From the NCBI GenBank assembly GCA_024529925.1, contig JAFEUB010001472.1, forward strand, positions 118,501-182,500: DNA of 64,000 nt, in the 5' to 3' direction. The notes beneath the pieces are model-generated. The model had not been told where the DNA came from. It ran no database searches and worked only from the letters and a program-made list of their open reading frames with translations. This document shows, piece after piece, positions 1-13,010 of the stretch. A program made the translations under genes and the position numbers. Within the stretch, counting starts at the first letter, position 1. The number at the start of each line of letters is the position of its first letter. Source of the DNA: Ophthalmolycus amberensis (Eukaryota > Chordata > Actinopteri > Perciformes > Zoarcidae).

Positions 1-1434
1 GTTTCCTAAGAAGTCTCATTTCATTTAACGAGACTTTGTACTGTGTGAGACCCCACAGTGTGTTGTTCCTCCCTGTGTACACATCCCTGAATTGAAGAAA
101 GACGAGACATGCTCCGACTTACGCTATCTGATTTTCTTCTCTTTGGTAAATGTGCTGCATAATATAATCAGGCGATTTAGCAGGGAATTAAGTGAATGAA
201 TTATACATCCACATGGCCGTTTGGGATGAACCCGAATGAGCATTTCCAATGGAGAGAGGTTGTAGGATGAATGAGCAGGAGGAGGGAAGAGGAGAGGAGA
301 TGAGAGGAGAGGAAACAGGAGGAAAGGAAAGAAAGAAGGAGTGGAAATGATACAAAGCCGAGAGCTATATTGGGTCAGTAGTTAATGGATATAAAAGTTC
401 AAACATATAATCAAAGTCAAAGACAAAACTCCCCATAAATTTCCGTCTGAATAATAATCACTAAATGCAACGAGTTCCCAAAAGCAGAAGTTTAGATGAC
501 AAAATGTTAGCGGAGCACTTTGCTGCCGCATGCAGTGTCATCAAAGTGACACTGAAAATTGATGTCATTTTCACTCTCATTTGGGGATTTGTCAGTCCCG
601 CGTGGGTGCTGTGACGCACCGGCCAAATGCTCGCTCCCTCTCCTCTGTGACACTTGGGAGATTTCAGGTTGGCCTGGTGACGATCGATACGCCGCAATGT
701 GACATGGCTCTCAAAGTCAAGTCATTAAATGCCACCATCTAAGTTCAATCAGATAGGCTTTGTGCTGCCTCATTCATTTAGAGTCACAGTCTAACCACGG
801 CTGCATTGGCCGCCCCTCACCTACACTTTGTTCACAATCAGCATTTCTACTTCTAGTGAAAGGCTCACCAGCTGCAGCGTTAGCTCCGACACGTCGGGTA
901 AAGAGTTGTGACACGGGGTCACTTCTTCAGGCCACTCTCCATCTGCAAATGTCAGGAAGCAGAGTCACTCATGCAGGTGAGAAATTGTGTTGTGTAACTC
1001 CGGAAGATCAGAGGAGCTGTGCAGCTGCCCTCCGTCCAGGGGATTTTAACTTACGTAGATGCTAAATAATTCAAACGTTACATGTTTGGTTTATTTATGT
1101 TTATGTTACATGGCAGAAGGAAGCATTGTGGGTGACGGTAACAGTCAGAAACACACATTGCTATTTATTCTGGGCAGAGAGACAATACTTTTCTTGTCTA
1201 GCAATGTGGGGTCATTGTATATCAACATCCTCTCTGCAAAAGCAGTATTTGGTCGCATTAATCCTACATACAGGTCAGAAAGTATTTGTTTTCACTGTTT
1301 TGACTCTGTAATCTAGTACATCGGATTTGAAATAGAATAGAGACGCTGAGGCTTTAACAGACTGCCAGTATTATGGACATTTTTTTCTGGATTCGATTTT
1401 TGGCTTTTCAGCGGAGGTGGTAAAACACTTACAG

Positions 1435-1580
1435 CTATGCTGGCAGCTCTGAGGCTATACTTAGGCATGTTAACCTGCTAACATTTTGTAATTAGAGGAG
1501 AAAGTACAGCTGAGGCTGATGGGAATGTCATTAGTTTGGCAGGTATTTGGTCAAATACTCCTGAGGGGGACAGTCATGGT
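1435..1580 (+). repeat. Dispersed teleost repeat fragment (family A)
   Basis: Contains agtacagctgaggctgatgg followed by gaatgtcattagtttggcag, a combination I remember as a high-copy teleost interspersed repeat. A diverged, oppositely oriented relative appears at about 21150-21310. The assignment rests on memory of the consensus and on the second copy; edges are approximate. Confidence 0.5.
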
Positions 1581-3002
1581 TAATCTCTTAAAAACCTTAA
1601 AACCCTTAAAAATAAGGTGTCTCCTAATTTACAAGCACAAAATCATTTCTCACTCAACGACAAATCACAAATTGGCAGTTAAACAGAGAAAAACAAATCC
1701 TTGAAAATGTTAGTCCAAATGAATCGCAAGGGTCTAATGAAATAGTAATAGTTTAAAAATAGTCATTTGTTTTAATTTAGGCAGACAATCCCAAAAGAGG
1801 GGAGGTGTTTGGTGGGATAAAGCATGTAAAGCACCAGGATAATATTTACCATAATATTCCTAAAGAAACAGTATGTGTTTCTGTTACTGAAGACCAGAGT
1901 GAACTTTGAAAGGGCCTTAAATAAGCAAGAAGTGAAGAGTACAAACCTGGCAGAGCATCACAGGGGATGATGCCAAGTGTCTGCCGATGTCTTCGGGTCA
2001 TAGAGTTCAGCCAGCTATTGAAAAATGTGCACACAAATATGAAATATGGAGACTTTATTCAAGATTATGTTAACTTACTTTCTTCCTCCTAGCAATGGAA
2101 TGACATAAACAAACCCACTACAATTCCTACACAGTTCATCTGATGTGGATGTCATCACACTGAGTAAAGCTGAGAGTCAGCACTTTAACCCCACAGGTTT
2201 AGTTTCATAGCAAATCAAACAATGAAACAAAATGTAATAACTTTCTGACAGCACTGTAAATACTCTTTGTCAGTTCTGCAGTTGAGATCATTTAGTTGCT
2301 GTCGCTACTGCGACCTTATATGAAATGGTACTCACAGTTCTGTTTAGTTTCAGGTGCAAAGACAATATCAGCTGCAATGACATTATAGTGCAGTGCTTTT
2401 AGCTGTGAGTTAGCGCACTGCTGTCAAGAAAGTGAGGATTTCATTTCCCTGTACTGCAGGATTCTCCATGTGTACACACGTATTCAGTTATGTGCAACTA
2501 GCAGTCTTTGTTTGCCAAGTATGTATCTCTCTTGGAAACTGGGAGCCAGTCTGTCTCTGAGAACAAACAATTTCCAATTTAGACATGTACCGGTACGTAT
2601 ATGTTGCTTTTGAGGATCCAGAGCTGCGAGCGGGTGTACCTCATTGTTTAGCTCGCGGCCTCCGTCAGGATTCGTGGCTCGATTCACCACCCGACCATCA
2701 CTCCCCAGTCCGCAGGCCGGCCCCGTATTTTTTTGGTTTCTCAGTGGGCTCTTTGGATGGATTGCGATTACCATATCTCAACAATAGGAGCTGATTGTTT
2801 GTGTTGTTGCCATGTTGGTCCTCTCATTTTCTATTGATCTGGCATCGATTAACTTCTAGGTAGCATAAGGGAGTGTGTTGGTTTCAGCTGACAGCTGAAG
2901 GGCATGTGCTTGCACTGTTTTGTGTAATGTTTTGTGTAATGTGTTTGTTGAGTCATCCTTCAGAAACATGCCTTGTTTATTTTCATTGATAAGCTGCATT
3001 CT

Positions 3003-3143
3003 ATTTGGAGGCCGTAGCTTGTGGTGCTGTTGAATTGTAATGCGCTATAATGTACTATTTTGTCCACCCAATGAGAAAATCATCTGAGGATAATGCGATG
3101 CAATACAATTCAACAGCACCATGAACTACAGCCTCGAAATTGC
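3003..3143. repeat. Foldback (inverted-repeat) MITE-like element
   Basis: The left arm (about 3003-3045) and the reverse complement of the right arm (about 3095-3143) share ggtgctgttgaattgta and flanking bases over about 43 bp with few mismatches, around a spacer of about 50 bp. No ORF is present. The structure fits a non-autonomous DNA transposon. Similarity may continue rightwards, so the edges are provisional. Confidence 0.65.
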
Positions 3144-3444
3144 CATACATTTCAATCAGGCACCTCTCTAAAACTGTATTAATATAAACTGACATTATAA
3201 CCTTTATAAGGGTAAGACATACTGCCAGCGTTGCATTCGACTGCCAACTGAGTGTAGCTATCAATGTAGTAAGAAAAAAAAACTCATGTAACTGCTTAGC
3301 AAAGGTTATATTTTGCTTTACTTTGTACATCCATCCAAAGATCTCTACATTCCAACTGTGTGTATTAACATTAGTGTGTAACGATATGGGCGCATACATG
3401 ATCAGATCCCTTGTGCTGTACAACATGTGGCTATTTTCAGCTGT

Positions 3445-3650
3445 GGAAAAATACACATTTAGTTCTGTAGTGAGTATTTAACAGCATGTTTGTGGGATTA
3501 ACTTAAAATACACTACAGTGCCCATTCTCATCATAATGAAGGAACATGTCACCAAGTCAACAGTGTGGCTCATTGATGTGTTTTTGATATTTTTTGGACA
3601 ACAATGGAGCTGTTTGGCACAAACGAGTCAGCTTCTTCAGGCTATGACTA
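3445..3650 (+). repeat. Dispersed repeat, copy 1 (family B)
   Basis: Shares an ordered series of short matches with 47555-47760: aatacacattt, then ttct.tagtga.tattta, then taatgaaggaaca, then gtggctcattga against gtggatcattcc. The shared order in two unrelated places in the window indicates an old interspersed element. Its class is unknown. Confidence 0.55.
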
Positions 3651-3844
3651 CACAGACAGCACTTGTTGGTGGGATCAGAGCGTTGTTGGTTTTGGATCCT
3701 CTTCATGGGATTTTTCTGGCAAAAAGAAAAATACAGAATATCACCAGACTTAATACAACTAAACATTGTTCCAGCGGGAAAACTGTTTTATTATGTAAAC
3801 TGTATTAACAGAACATTACCTCTGTCCGTCTCGCTCCCTCTCAG

Positions 3845-6262
3845 TACAAACAAGTGGAGCAGTATATGTCCTTCCACAAGCTGCCTTCCGACTTCCGACA
3901 GAAAATCCATGACTACTATGAGCACAGATACCAGGGCAAGATGTTTGATGAGGAGAGCATTTTGGATGAACTCAGCGAGCCCCTCAGAGAGGTAAGACAT
4001 TAATCGACAATAAGACACGCAATCTCTACATATGAAGTCCTGTGCTGATGGATTATTTTTGTGTTTGAGGTACTTGTTTGATTTTGAAAATACAGATAAA
4101 GCAGTATTTGTTTTAAGCCTCATAGTTAGTTGTCACATATACTTACAAGATGAACATTTATTACGAAAATCCCTGAACTCAGCCTTCATACGTGACTGCA
4201 GTGTAGTGCTGCAGTTGCACATGTGACAGATAGTTCTCACCAAACCATATGTCTTTTCTTAGGAAATTGTGAACTTCAACTGTCGCAAGCTGGTGGCATC
4301 CATGCCGCTGTTTGCCAACGCAGAGCCGTACTTTGTGACGGCCATGTTGACCAAGCTGCGCTTTGAGGTATTCCAGCCGCATGATTACATTATAAGGGAA
4401 GGCACCATTGGCAAGAAAATGTACTTCATTCAGCACGGAGTCTGCAGCGTCATCACTAAGGGCACTCTGGCAATGAAGCTTTCTGATGGCTCTTATTTTG
4501 GAGGTAGGACACAGTTTGTAGCTTGCTCTTTTTTTCTCTTTTCTCTCTTTGTTTCTCTGATGGTGACATTTTATTTCTTTTTAATGCTGATGCACTTTAC
4601 CCTTCTTCGTTTCAGAGATCTGTTTATTGACGAAGGGTCGGCGAACAGCCAGCGTGCGAGCGGAGACTTACTGTCGACTCTACTCTCTGTCTGTTGACCA
4701 CTTCAATGAGGTGCTGGAAGAATATCCCATGATGAGACGCGCCTTCGAGACTGTTGCCATTGACCGTCTAGACCGCATAGGTAAAAAGTTCCTCCAGTGA
4801 ATGCGTGCATAAGATAAGAGGCTGACATATGGGTACAATTGATTTTATTTTTTATTAAACGCGATGGTGCAGGTTCTGGGGATGAAGTACATATCTTGTC
4901 CGAATGACCGAAGGTTGCAGCTACTGATGCAGTCAGACATATGACTAGCAGTACAAACACATGTAACATCTGTATTGCACATTTGTAAGTCTGTTAATAA
5001 AGCTTTTTTTTCAAATTAAAAAACTCTAAAATGAACCTCATGTACTCAGAACAAAATGGTATTGTGCTTTGAAAGTCTATCCAGAATATTAATGTTAAAA
5101 TGAGCCGTGCTGTTCCCTCAGAATAACACAGGACACTGTAACAGAAGATGAGAGTACAGGGCTTGTTGTGCTCGAGGATGTACCTGATTTGAAGGACATC
5201 CCATGCCATTTCTAATCCACATTGTTCTACCTTTCCAGATCCGTTTGTGTTCTGCTTTTTGTCCTCTTTGCCTCGTCCTTAGTCATGAATCCATTTATTT
5301 TTTCTGTAGGTAAGAAGAATTCCACCCTGACGCACAAGGTTCAGCATGATCTCAACTCTGGTGTCTTCAACAACCAGGAGAACGAGCTGATCCAGGAGAT
5401 TGTCAAGTACGACCGTGAGATGGTAAAGTTGGTGGACCTGCAGCGGCCACGGGCCATGTCTATGACCCCGTCCATCGGCGGTATCTTTGCTCCCCCTGGC
5501 CAGCCGCAGTCGGGTTCCGCTATCGCCACGCTTCAGCAGGCTGTGGCTATGAGCTTTTGTCCTCAAATGGCGAGTCCGCTGCTGGTGGGTCCAGGGACTC
5601 TGCAGTCTCCTCGCATGGTGCGACGGTTCCATGTGATGCAGAATCTGGCCAGCCCAGTCGCCATGTCTCCTCTTCAGTCTCAACCCCCTCAAACGTTCGG
5701 AGGGGCGTTTGGATCTGCCATGTCCAGCCCGCCTGTCCAAAGCCCGCTCGCAGCCCCAGGACGGACTTTCCAGTACATGGCAAGCGCAGGACCCTCTGGT
5801 TCACAATTGTCCCTTGTACAGCACCATGCTCCCAGCCCACCACAGACCCAGCAGAGGGCTGCCTCACACAAGAGCACCCACTCCCTTCATGCAGGTAGCT
5901 TGAGCCAGGATTCGCGGGCCATATCTGCCTCCCAGCTCTCACTTCCCCAGGAGGGAACACAACAAGCTGCCTCTGCAGCCCCCAGCCCTCCACAATCCAC
6001 CCGCACATCCAACAACTCCATCGGTCCCCCTCAGCCCACTCACCCCAGCCTGCCAGGGCCCTCGGGGGTGGTGAGATTGGCAGGAGCTCAACAAAGGGTT
6101 GCCTTTGCCTCCGTACCCCCTCCCGGTGGACCTGCTGGAATGGGGGCAGTAGCAGCAGCTGCTGGGTCAGGACCTCCAGACTCTGGAGTTCCCAAGAAAG
6201 ATTCAATTGTCAGCCTTCCAGAGCTAGACTCTGCCAGATCCCGGCTGTCTTCCAACTTGTGA
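3845..6262 (+). CDS. hcn2: HCN2-type hyperpolarization-activated cyclic nucleotide-gated channel, 3' exons (partial)
   Basis: Pacemaker (Ih) cation channel of the plasma membrane, opened by hyperpolarization and modulated by cAMP. Exons read at 3845-3991, 4263-4503, 4616-4780 and 5310-6262. The first three are 147, 241 and 165 bp, the sizes I recall for vertebrate HCN exons 5-7. All junctions keep frame, giving 501 residues. In order: end of the C-linker (YKQVEQYMSFHKLP), the CNBD beta-roll, the phosphate-binding cassette (GEICLLTKGRRTASVRA, with the Arg-Thr pair that contacts cAMP), the C-helix (DRLDRIGKK), then a Pro/Ser/Gln-rich tail ending in RSRLSSNL. The tail segment AIATLQQAVAMSFCPQ followed by SPRMVRR points to HCN2 rather than HCN1 or HCN4. 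HCN2 also lies on human 19p13.3, matching the neighbours. Voltage sensor and pore exons are upstream of the window. HCN2a versus HCN2b is not resolved. Confidence 0.9.
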
Positions 6263-8105
6263 CCCTGGTAGAGTTCAGGAAAGAGGCCTTTTTTGTAGGA
6301 GAATCTGTTTGTTTTAGGTCAATCCAGCTGATCTGTCAGCCTGCTAAATGACCAATCAGCTACCGCCAGCGGCACCAGTCAGTGGACCTGGATGCACTGT
6401 GTGCTGGTGTCAGAAGAAGGAAAAGAGCAACTCAATGTCTTTAGACACTTTGGCAAGGAGAAGTCTATACAATTAAACTAGTATAACTTAAGGTGGAACT
6501 GGTCTAGTCTACTGTGCCAGCAACTTTACTCTTAGTATCACCCCTTACACTCTGCTTCCAAACACCTACTGTATATCGCTGTCTTTACTGTAAAGATATA
6601 AAGAAAAGTATGATTTATGTAACTATTGCATACTGTGTAGAATCCATGCAATGCAATCTAGCAGGAGCTGGACTTAAAAATGAAAATCAGGGACTTGAAG
6701 TCAAATGACAATGACATTTTAAGCGTTTAAAAAGTGTTTTGAGTGTACTTTTTCTGTATAAGCTGTCGTAGCAAAAGAACACATTGCTCTTCATATTGTT
6801 TAAATAGTAGTGAAAATAGTGTTTTAGACCGCTGGTCGATCTTACATCGATGTGTAAATAGTTGATGAAAAAAGTACAGAGGGATATTATATTCATTGTA
6901 TCTACCCAAACCAAAGTTGAGCTTGAACACAAAGTCTGGTTGTGTCTGTGTCAACTAAAAAAGAAACATAGAAGAAAATGCCATTTATTTAACTGCCTTG
7001 ATTCAACGTTAGAAGCCATATATTTGGTTTGTGTGTATGTATATATGTGGGTGTGAGTTTGTGTGCATGAGTTTGTTGGTACGTTTTGGTTCAATTTTCA
7101 GAGAATGGACTCACACACTCTTGCTTTGTCAAGCGCGATTGGTTTCACATGCTGACGGCAGCACTGACCTGTTTTCATGAAACATCTGGGAGGCGGTCAG
7201 CTGTTTTGTCAGCGCACTGATTGTAACCCTGAAGGCAAAGGTGGTTAAATAATCTGAGCTTTATCGAAAGGAAACATTTGTGAACAACCCATACTGTATA
7301 ATTGCTTGTTTTTGTCTCGGTTTATTGATTAACACATGCAATATAATTCTGCAATACTCAACCCCGCCTATATATATAAATATATATGAATATAAATATC
7401 TTTACATATGCTGTACAGGAAAGTTTTCCTTTTGTTTTCTTTTTAATGTGAAATCTTAAAGAATCCAGCAGCTATTGTGGCTTCACTTGAAGTATTGTAA
7501 TCCAGTGACCATGTTGTTACCTTAACCAAAAATGTTGGGAGGGAATGAGAGGACATGCAGTGTCATTTTCGTTAAAACAGACGGGACAAACTGCTCAAAA
7601 CTGGTTTAGAGTCACAGGAGGAATCCACACTTTGAGTTCAACAAGTCAAATCCTCAAAAACGTCACTTTAAAACCCAATTGAAGACATTAAATTGTAAGA
7701 TGAATGGGGGTGGGCAATATGGGGCACAAATGCCTCAGTTGTAAAAACTCTCTGCTAGTCTCCATATGTCCCATATCACGCAAGACTCCCATGAATGTCT
7801 CAACATTTTGATCCCCGACAAACCCATCGTTCAAATTTTCGGGATTGGGTTCAGGCGTTGGTTATATTTGTTCGAAATATTCTGATCCTGAACCTAAAAG
7901 CCTTCTCTTGCTGAATGTATGCCATATGAGAAGGAAGACAGCTAATCAGATATAAACTGCCATGTAAATAAAGGAACAGAGATGTAAAGAGGCTTTTATG
8001 ATGCAAGGGGGTTGCTGTATGTGTTGCTGAGTGTCTGTGCGATCGTTTTAGGTTTCATGAAGCTTCTCTGGGTAGAACGTTGCTGTATTTAACCTGTATG
8101 TTACC

Positions 8106-8136
<31 letters not shown>

Positions 8137-11100
8137 ACATCCCATCCCCAGATCTTTTTTTTAGTTCATTCATTGTGGTGGGTGTGAACGAGCGCGAGTC
8201 GTAACGATTTTGAACTCCTCGGTCGAAAGCAAGCATTGAGGACATTCAGTCAGCCACCTTGTGTTGCACTGTAATCAAACTGAAATTCGATGCTCTATTC
8301 TCTTAAAACGGGTGCAGAACTTCTTCTGGACCCGTTATCTGGTTAAACTGTAAAGGACGAAAAATGAATCCAATTGGGAAAGAAAACAGGCAGCTGATTC
8401 AATGCGTTAAACAAACACCGCGTCCAACTTTTCAGCTCTGAGCATCGATCCAGAGCCAAACTGTAAAATCGATGGAATGGACATTTCACTCAGGTTTGCT
8501 ACCTTTTCAGAACGATCTGTTGATTGCCGCAGCGTGGCTGCTCATTGATTTATGTAGTCTGCTCCATCCTCCCATAATCAACTTGTTGATTGAACCATGC
8601 CGAAAGGTTACCCTTGAATTTTGATTGGCTGAGAAAAACAAGGATCTATCGAGTGGAGACACAACCCTCAGATTGTTATTAACGTTTTGATCACTTTGAG
8701 AGCTGCTTAAGTCCTGAAACAATGTGTAAGTGATTGTTTTTTTTCCAAGGGCTTCATTATATGGCTTATAAACCCTGGCTCATTGTCACTGTAGAGCGGC
8801 AACATTTCCACTTTCCATTTGATCGTAACATGCACTAAACCTTGTTCATTGTCGTACCTGGGTCTCAGTGCTGCCACCCACTCCATCAGCAGCACAGGAA
8901 CTTTGTATTGCTTTTTTCCGATCGGAAAGGTAGATGCCAAAATGCCAACACGATTGTGAATGAATCCAGTCCATTTGAGTCAATAGCTGTCGTGTGCTTC
9001 AATACTGTTCCAGTGCAATCAGTTGGTCCTCTTCCCTGTTCCTTTGTGCTAATACCAGAGTTTGCCCTATTAAGCTGCTATCAGGACTGTGCTGATATTA
9101 TTTGAATGCGTCCACAGTCAGTGAGAGCAAGATGGAAGCTAATGTTTCAGGCAATATCAGGCACCGTCTCTGTTTCATTGCGTCCATCCAGTAAGATACT
9201 GTCGTGTGTGATTCACTCCCACTCAAAGGATGGCATACCTGACACTTTGATCAGTACCACTCTGTTTCAACCCTCAGCCATGAAGCTGATACAGCCCTGG
9301 CCAAGCACATACTTCTGTCAGTTATCTGTTTTGTGTCTGTGCCACAAGTGTGTTCAGTCAGTTGGCTCACCGCAACTGTCGAATTGTGTGTGTGATATAG
9401 CGCTGTATTTGCCTGATGACGGGGGGTTCAAAGTGCGATTGTCTCATGGTTCTTCTTTTGGACCTTGCTGTGAAGTGGGATTTAAATCCCTTACATGTTT
9501 GACACTGACTGACAACTATTGAGAGTATCTAAGTTCCAAACCTCTCATTCTCGCTGTACCAGATATTAAGGGTACTGAATGCCTTGGTGTTGATATGTTA
9601 GCAAATCAGGGTATTCTTTTTGTCTGTAAAAGTGTCTTTGATTTATTAGTATATTTTATTTGTTTATTGTTTTTGCAATGTGCCCCATGCACACAGACTG
9701 TATATACCTTGTGCCTAGTATATCTAGTTTCCACAGTCTATTGTTGTGGTATGTATGTGCCTGTAAAAATGCAAATATGTGTTTTTATTTTCAACTTGCA
9801 ATATATGTAAAAAAAAACATTAGATAAAAACTAGTATTGCTGAATTAAAATGACAATGTCAGTATATATAATTTCCCCTGATTTGGGAAACACAAAATTG
9901 CACATTTTTGTTGGTTTGAGCCTTCCAACACCATGCGCGATGTACTCTGTACTTTCATGTTCTGTACATACACAGAGATGTGGGGCACTTTGTTGCGTTT
10001 TTCCACAACCTCCTGTATAAGATACATTTTCTACAGTGAGAGGGTGAGCTCTGACAGGCTTCTGGTGGATATCGGTAGTCTAGACGTTAGCTTAGATGAC
10101 CTGCTTGCTGCACAGAGCCAAAAATGACAAATAAAATATTCACTAAAACTGTGGAGATGCCTGCACATGAATATAAATACGGGAACAAAACAAGACAATG
10201 TGCACATGCTGGAAAAATCTTTCTCAAACCATGTTGTTGCACAGGTGATGCACACTGATCTGGTTTGCCATAAAACAAACAAAAACAAAGATCTCTCCAA
10301 GGCTGAATTAGGCTCACGAGCCACAGCAGTCACCAGCTCGACTCCTTGGTTGAGCTACCTTGACAGATAATAGCAGAGTGCATGCTTGTTTTTTTCTTAT
10401 CGAAGCAGAGTTCTGTGTACGATTCTTAGTGGGACCTTCAAATCTAGACATTGTCGTGAAACCAACTGCTGTACAATGATTTTATTTCGTCTAACAGTTA
10501 AACCTTTGTGTCGTAGCTACTGTAGCCTGCTTAGCTTACCTAAGCCTTCTCTCTGCTTCAGGACTTTGTGTATCGTGTGCTTGAGTTTGTGTGTGCGTGT
10601 GTGTGTTCATGTGCCTTTCCTTCTATAATGTTGGTCCCACTTGAGAATATGATGCCATTTAGGTGTTTGAAACCCACGTGAGGCTGAGAGAGACGCCAGC
10701 ACAAGCTGGAAGGTGTTACACGGTCACGACTCTACTTAAAAAAAAAAAAAAAAAGAACACACTGTAATGCTCCTAAAAAAAGACTCTAGCACATCCATAG
10801 ACTTAGTAGCATTCCACAGCCCGCAAGAGCAGCTCAGTGTTGGCATCCAGACACACTTTACCAGCACCATGTAGACAACAGCACAGATATCTGACACAGC
10901 ATGTGTCCTCTCGCTCTTTCTCTCTGGAGGCCAACCATCTCAGGCTGTGCTCTGCTTAACAAAAAGTTTCAAGTATTTCAGAACTCCAGCTCTGTCTAAG
11001 TTGATGTCTACAATCCAGGGACAAATCAGCTCCCAGCCCGAGTCGCAGCACTTCCAAATCGATCTCAAAGGATCGGGGGGGTTACTTGGGATGCTGGTAA

Positions 11101-11320
11101 CATTTTTGGCTGTGCAGTCTTTTCAGACTGAGATGCACAGCTGGCGGCGATGGGCGCGGGGGCTGATTTGAGCCTGCGTCCAAAAGGCTGTCTTGTCCAC
11201 CACCTCTGTTGGCCGATAACACAGAGCCACACCCTGGTCTCTCTCAATAAGCTGGTCTGTCAGTCAGTGGCAATGTCGTTTAAGCGTTCGTAAAAAGACG
11301 ATACATTGTTGTGCAATAAA
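6263..11320 (+). other. hcn2 3' UTR and flank with three candidate poly(A) signals
   Basis: After the hcn2 stop there is about 5 kb of mostly unique, AT-rich sequence with no recognisable coding exon. Canonical AATAAA hexamers occur at 7967-7972, 10130-10135 and 11315-11320, the last followed by GT-rich sequence. The 3' UTR could therefore be about 1.7, 3.9 or 5.1 kb. A C19 tract followed by (CA)9 lies at 8104-8139. Which signal is used cannot be told from sequence alone. Confidence 0.5.
8104..8139. repeat. C19 homopolymer followed by (CA)n
   Basis: Nineteen consecutive C at 8104-8122, then about nine CA units. It lies inside the putative hcn2 3' UTR. Confidence 0.95.
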
Positions 11321-11437
11321 AAGATGAGCGCATTGGCATACTTACCTCTGTGTGTGGACTTTTATTCACTGGTGTGTCTCTGTTGGTTGTCCCTCTGTAT
11401 CGGATGCAGTGCATGTGAACATTTAACCAAAGCTGCA

Positions 11438-11442
11438 AACAC

Positions 11443-11514
<72 letters not shown>
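11438..11514. repeat. (CA)n microsatellite
   Basis: About 38 CA units with one CG interruption near the left end. Confidence 0.97.
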
Positions 11515-11516
<2 letters not shown>

Positions 11517-11572
11517 CAACCTTGTAAATCAGCCAGCAACCCCTCCACCCACATTCTACCCCACATCAGATG

Positions 11573-11575
<3 letters not shown>

Positions 11576-11624
<49 letters not shown>
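11576..11624. repeat. (CT)n microsatellite
   Basis: Uninterrupted CT tract of about 24 units, about 60 bp from the preceding CA tract. Confidence 0.97.
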
Positions 11625-11627
<3 letters not shown>

Positions 11628-11782
11628 GACAAGGGCTCTGCTGCATCCCTGATGAGACGTCTGAGCTCAGTCTCAGAGCTTTCAGGCACACACACGCAAG
11701 TGTATTTATTCCTGTAGAGCACGAGCGTGCACATGCAAGCCCTAGTTTTATATTTGGAGAGAGAGTAAATGAACCAGTGGAA

Positions 11783-11816
11783 GTGTATGTGTGTGTGTGA
11801 GAAAGGGTTAGTGTTT

Positions 11817-11854
<38 letters not shown>

Positions 11855-11927
11855 GGTTCGTGTGTGTGTGTGTTTGTGAAAGGGTTTGTGTGTGTGTGTG
11901 AGTGTGTGAGTGTGTGAGTGTGTGCGT
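11783..11927. repeat. Compound (TG)n minisatellite-like tract
   Basis: Three TG blocks are separated by the recurring spacer gaaagggtt, suggesting tandem duplication of a TG-plus-spacer unit of about 40 bp. Confidence 0.85.
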
Positions 11928-12916
11928 CACAGATGAGGGCAGTCCAAGGACAAACTCCTCTGGCAGCCTGGGAGCAGTACCCACCCCTTCCCTTTCTGTC
12001 TATTTCTTTTACACACACACACACACACACACTGCTGTCTATATCCTCAGTGATTATGCATGGTAGACTGAGATGGAAAGATTAAAATCACATGCAAGGT
12101 GAGGTTTCGACACAGAGCTTTACATTCATGTTTCCTCCTCAGATCCTCATGTGGCTGTTACAAAGGTGGGTGAGGCCATCCGCAGTGCATGTACATAGTT
12201 TTACCTTGACGTGAGATAATGTCCTCTCTCTCTCTCTTCCGCTCTATTGACACACACCAACTCTCTCTCTCTCTATCCATTTCTTTGTAATTCAATGAGG
12301 AAGTAATGTACTGATAGTGACTGCAGGCAGATACTACATCAAGTTGTGGAGCTGAGTATATAGTTTCATCCTGTGTATGGACGAGGATTGTCCTCTACCT
12401 GGTTTCCTCTGCAGTGCTGGTCCTCTGTGTCCCTGGCTGTCCTACTTCAATTAATCATACCAGCATCTCCCTCCCTACCCCCCAGGATGTTTACCTCCAG
12501 AGGGCAATTTGTTTATTTAGCTCCTTACTGGTATCCTCGTCCCTCGTCCCTCTCCCATCCATCTTCCTCTAGTTCCCTCTCACTGCACCTTTACTGGGTG
12601 CAAACTTCCTATTTGGCCCGCTTTTACAAGATAAAATATGTTTTGTCCCCCGGGGTTTTTGAGCATTTTCAGCAACTGCAATTCACAAGAACAGGTGCGG
12701 TTTGCTTGTGTAACTTTTGCAGGTATGGATGTACCCAGGAAAACTCCATGTGTGTGTGTACGGCAAGAAGGCATTTAAACGTTTGCCCTTTAGCATTTCC
12801 TCTCTGCTGAAGCTGCTTCGGCCATGCCCCTCTGCACAGGGGAGCATCTGGAGAACACAGCTCAAATCTGAATGCCAGAAGTAGCATTTGGTCCAAGCTC
12901 TGAGTCCATGAATGAG

Positions 12917-12920
<4 letters not shown>

Positions 12921-12983
<63 letters not shown>

Positions 12984-13010
12984 AGAGAAAGAGAGAGAGA
13001 AAGAGAGAGA
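12921..13010. repeat. (GA)n microsatellite
   Basis: A tract of about 90 bp of GA units, with short AAG interruptions in the right half. Confidence 0.95.

Larger units (their letters stand above)
1..3844 (+). other. Intron of hcn2 (5' part beyond window)
   Basis: No HCN pore or S6 coding exon is visible here, so this stretch belongs to the intron preceding the 147-bp C-linker exon. It holds dispersed repeats (about 1435-1580, 3003-3143, 3445-3650) and a polypyrimidine tract ending in tcag at 3841-3844, which is the acceptor. Short open frames in it show no recognisable protein. Confidence 0.7.

Noticed and set aside
2484..2774. Minus-strand 96-codon frame in a locally GC-richer stretch of the hcn2 intron
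   Set aside because: No conserved motif, no splice signals that fit, and it is intronic to a confident gene.
5222..5309. Hydrophobic stretch in frame before the last hcn2 exon, resembling a signal or membrane segment
   Set aside because: It lies inside the intron: the acceptor at 5308-5309 and the conserved GKKNSTLTHK join to the previous exon show it is not coding.
5547..6206. Long minus-strand open frame opposite the hcn2 last exon
   Set aside because: It is a shadow of the GC-rich, Pro-rich coding exon on the plus strand. No family resemblance.
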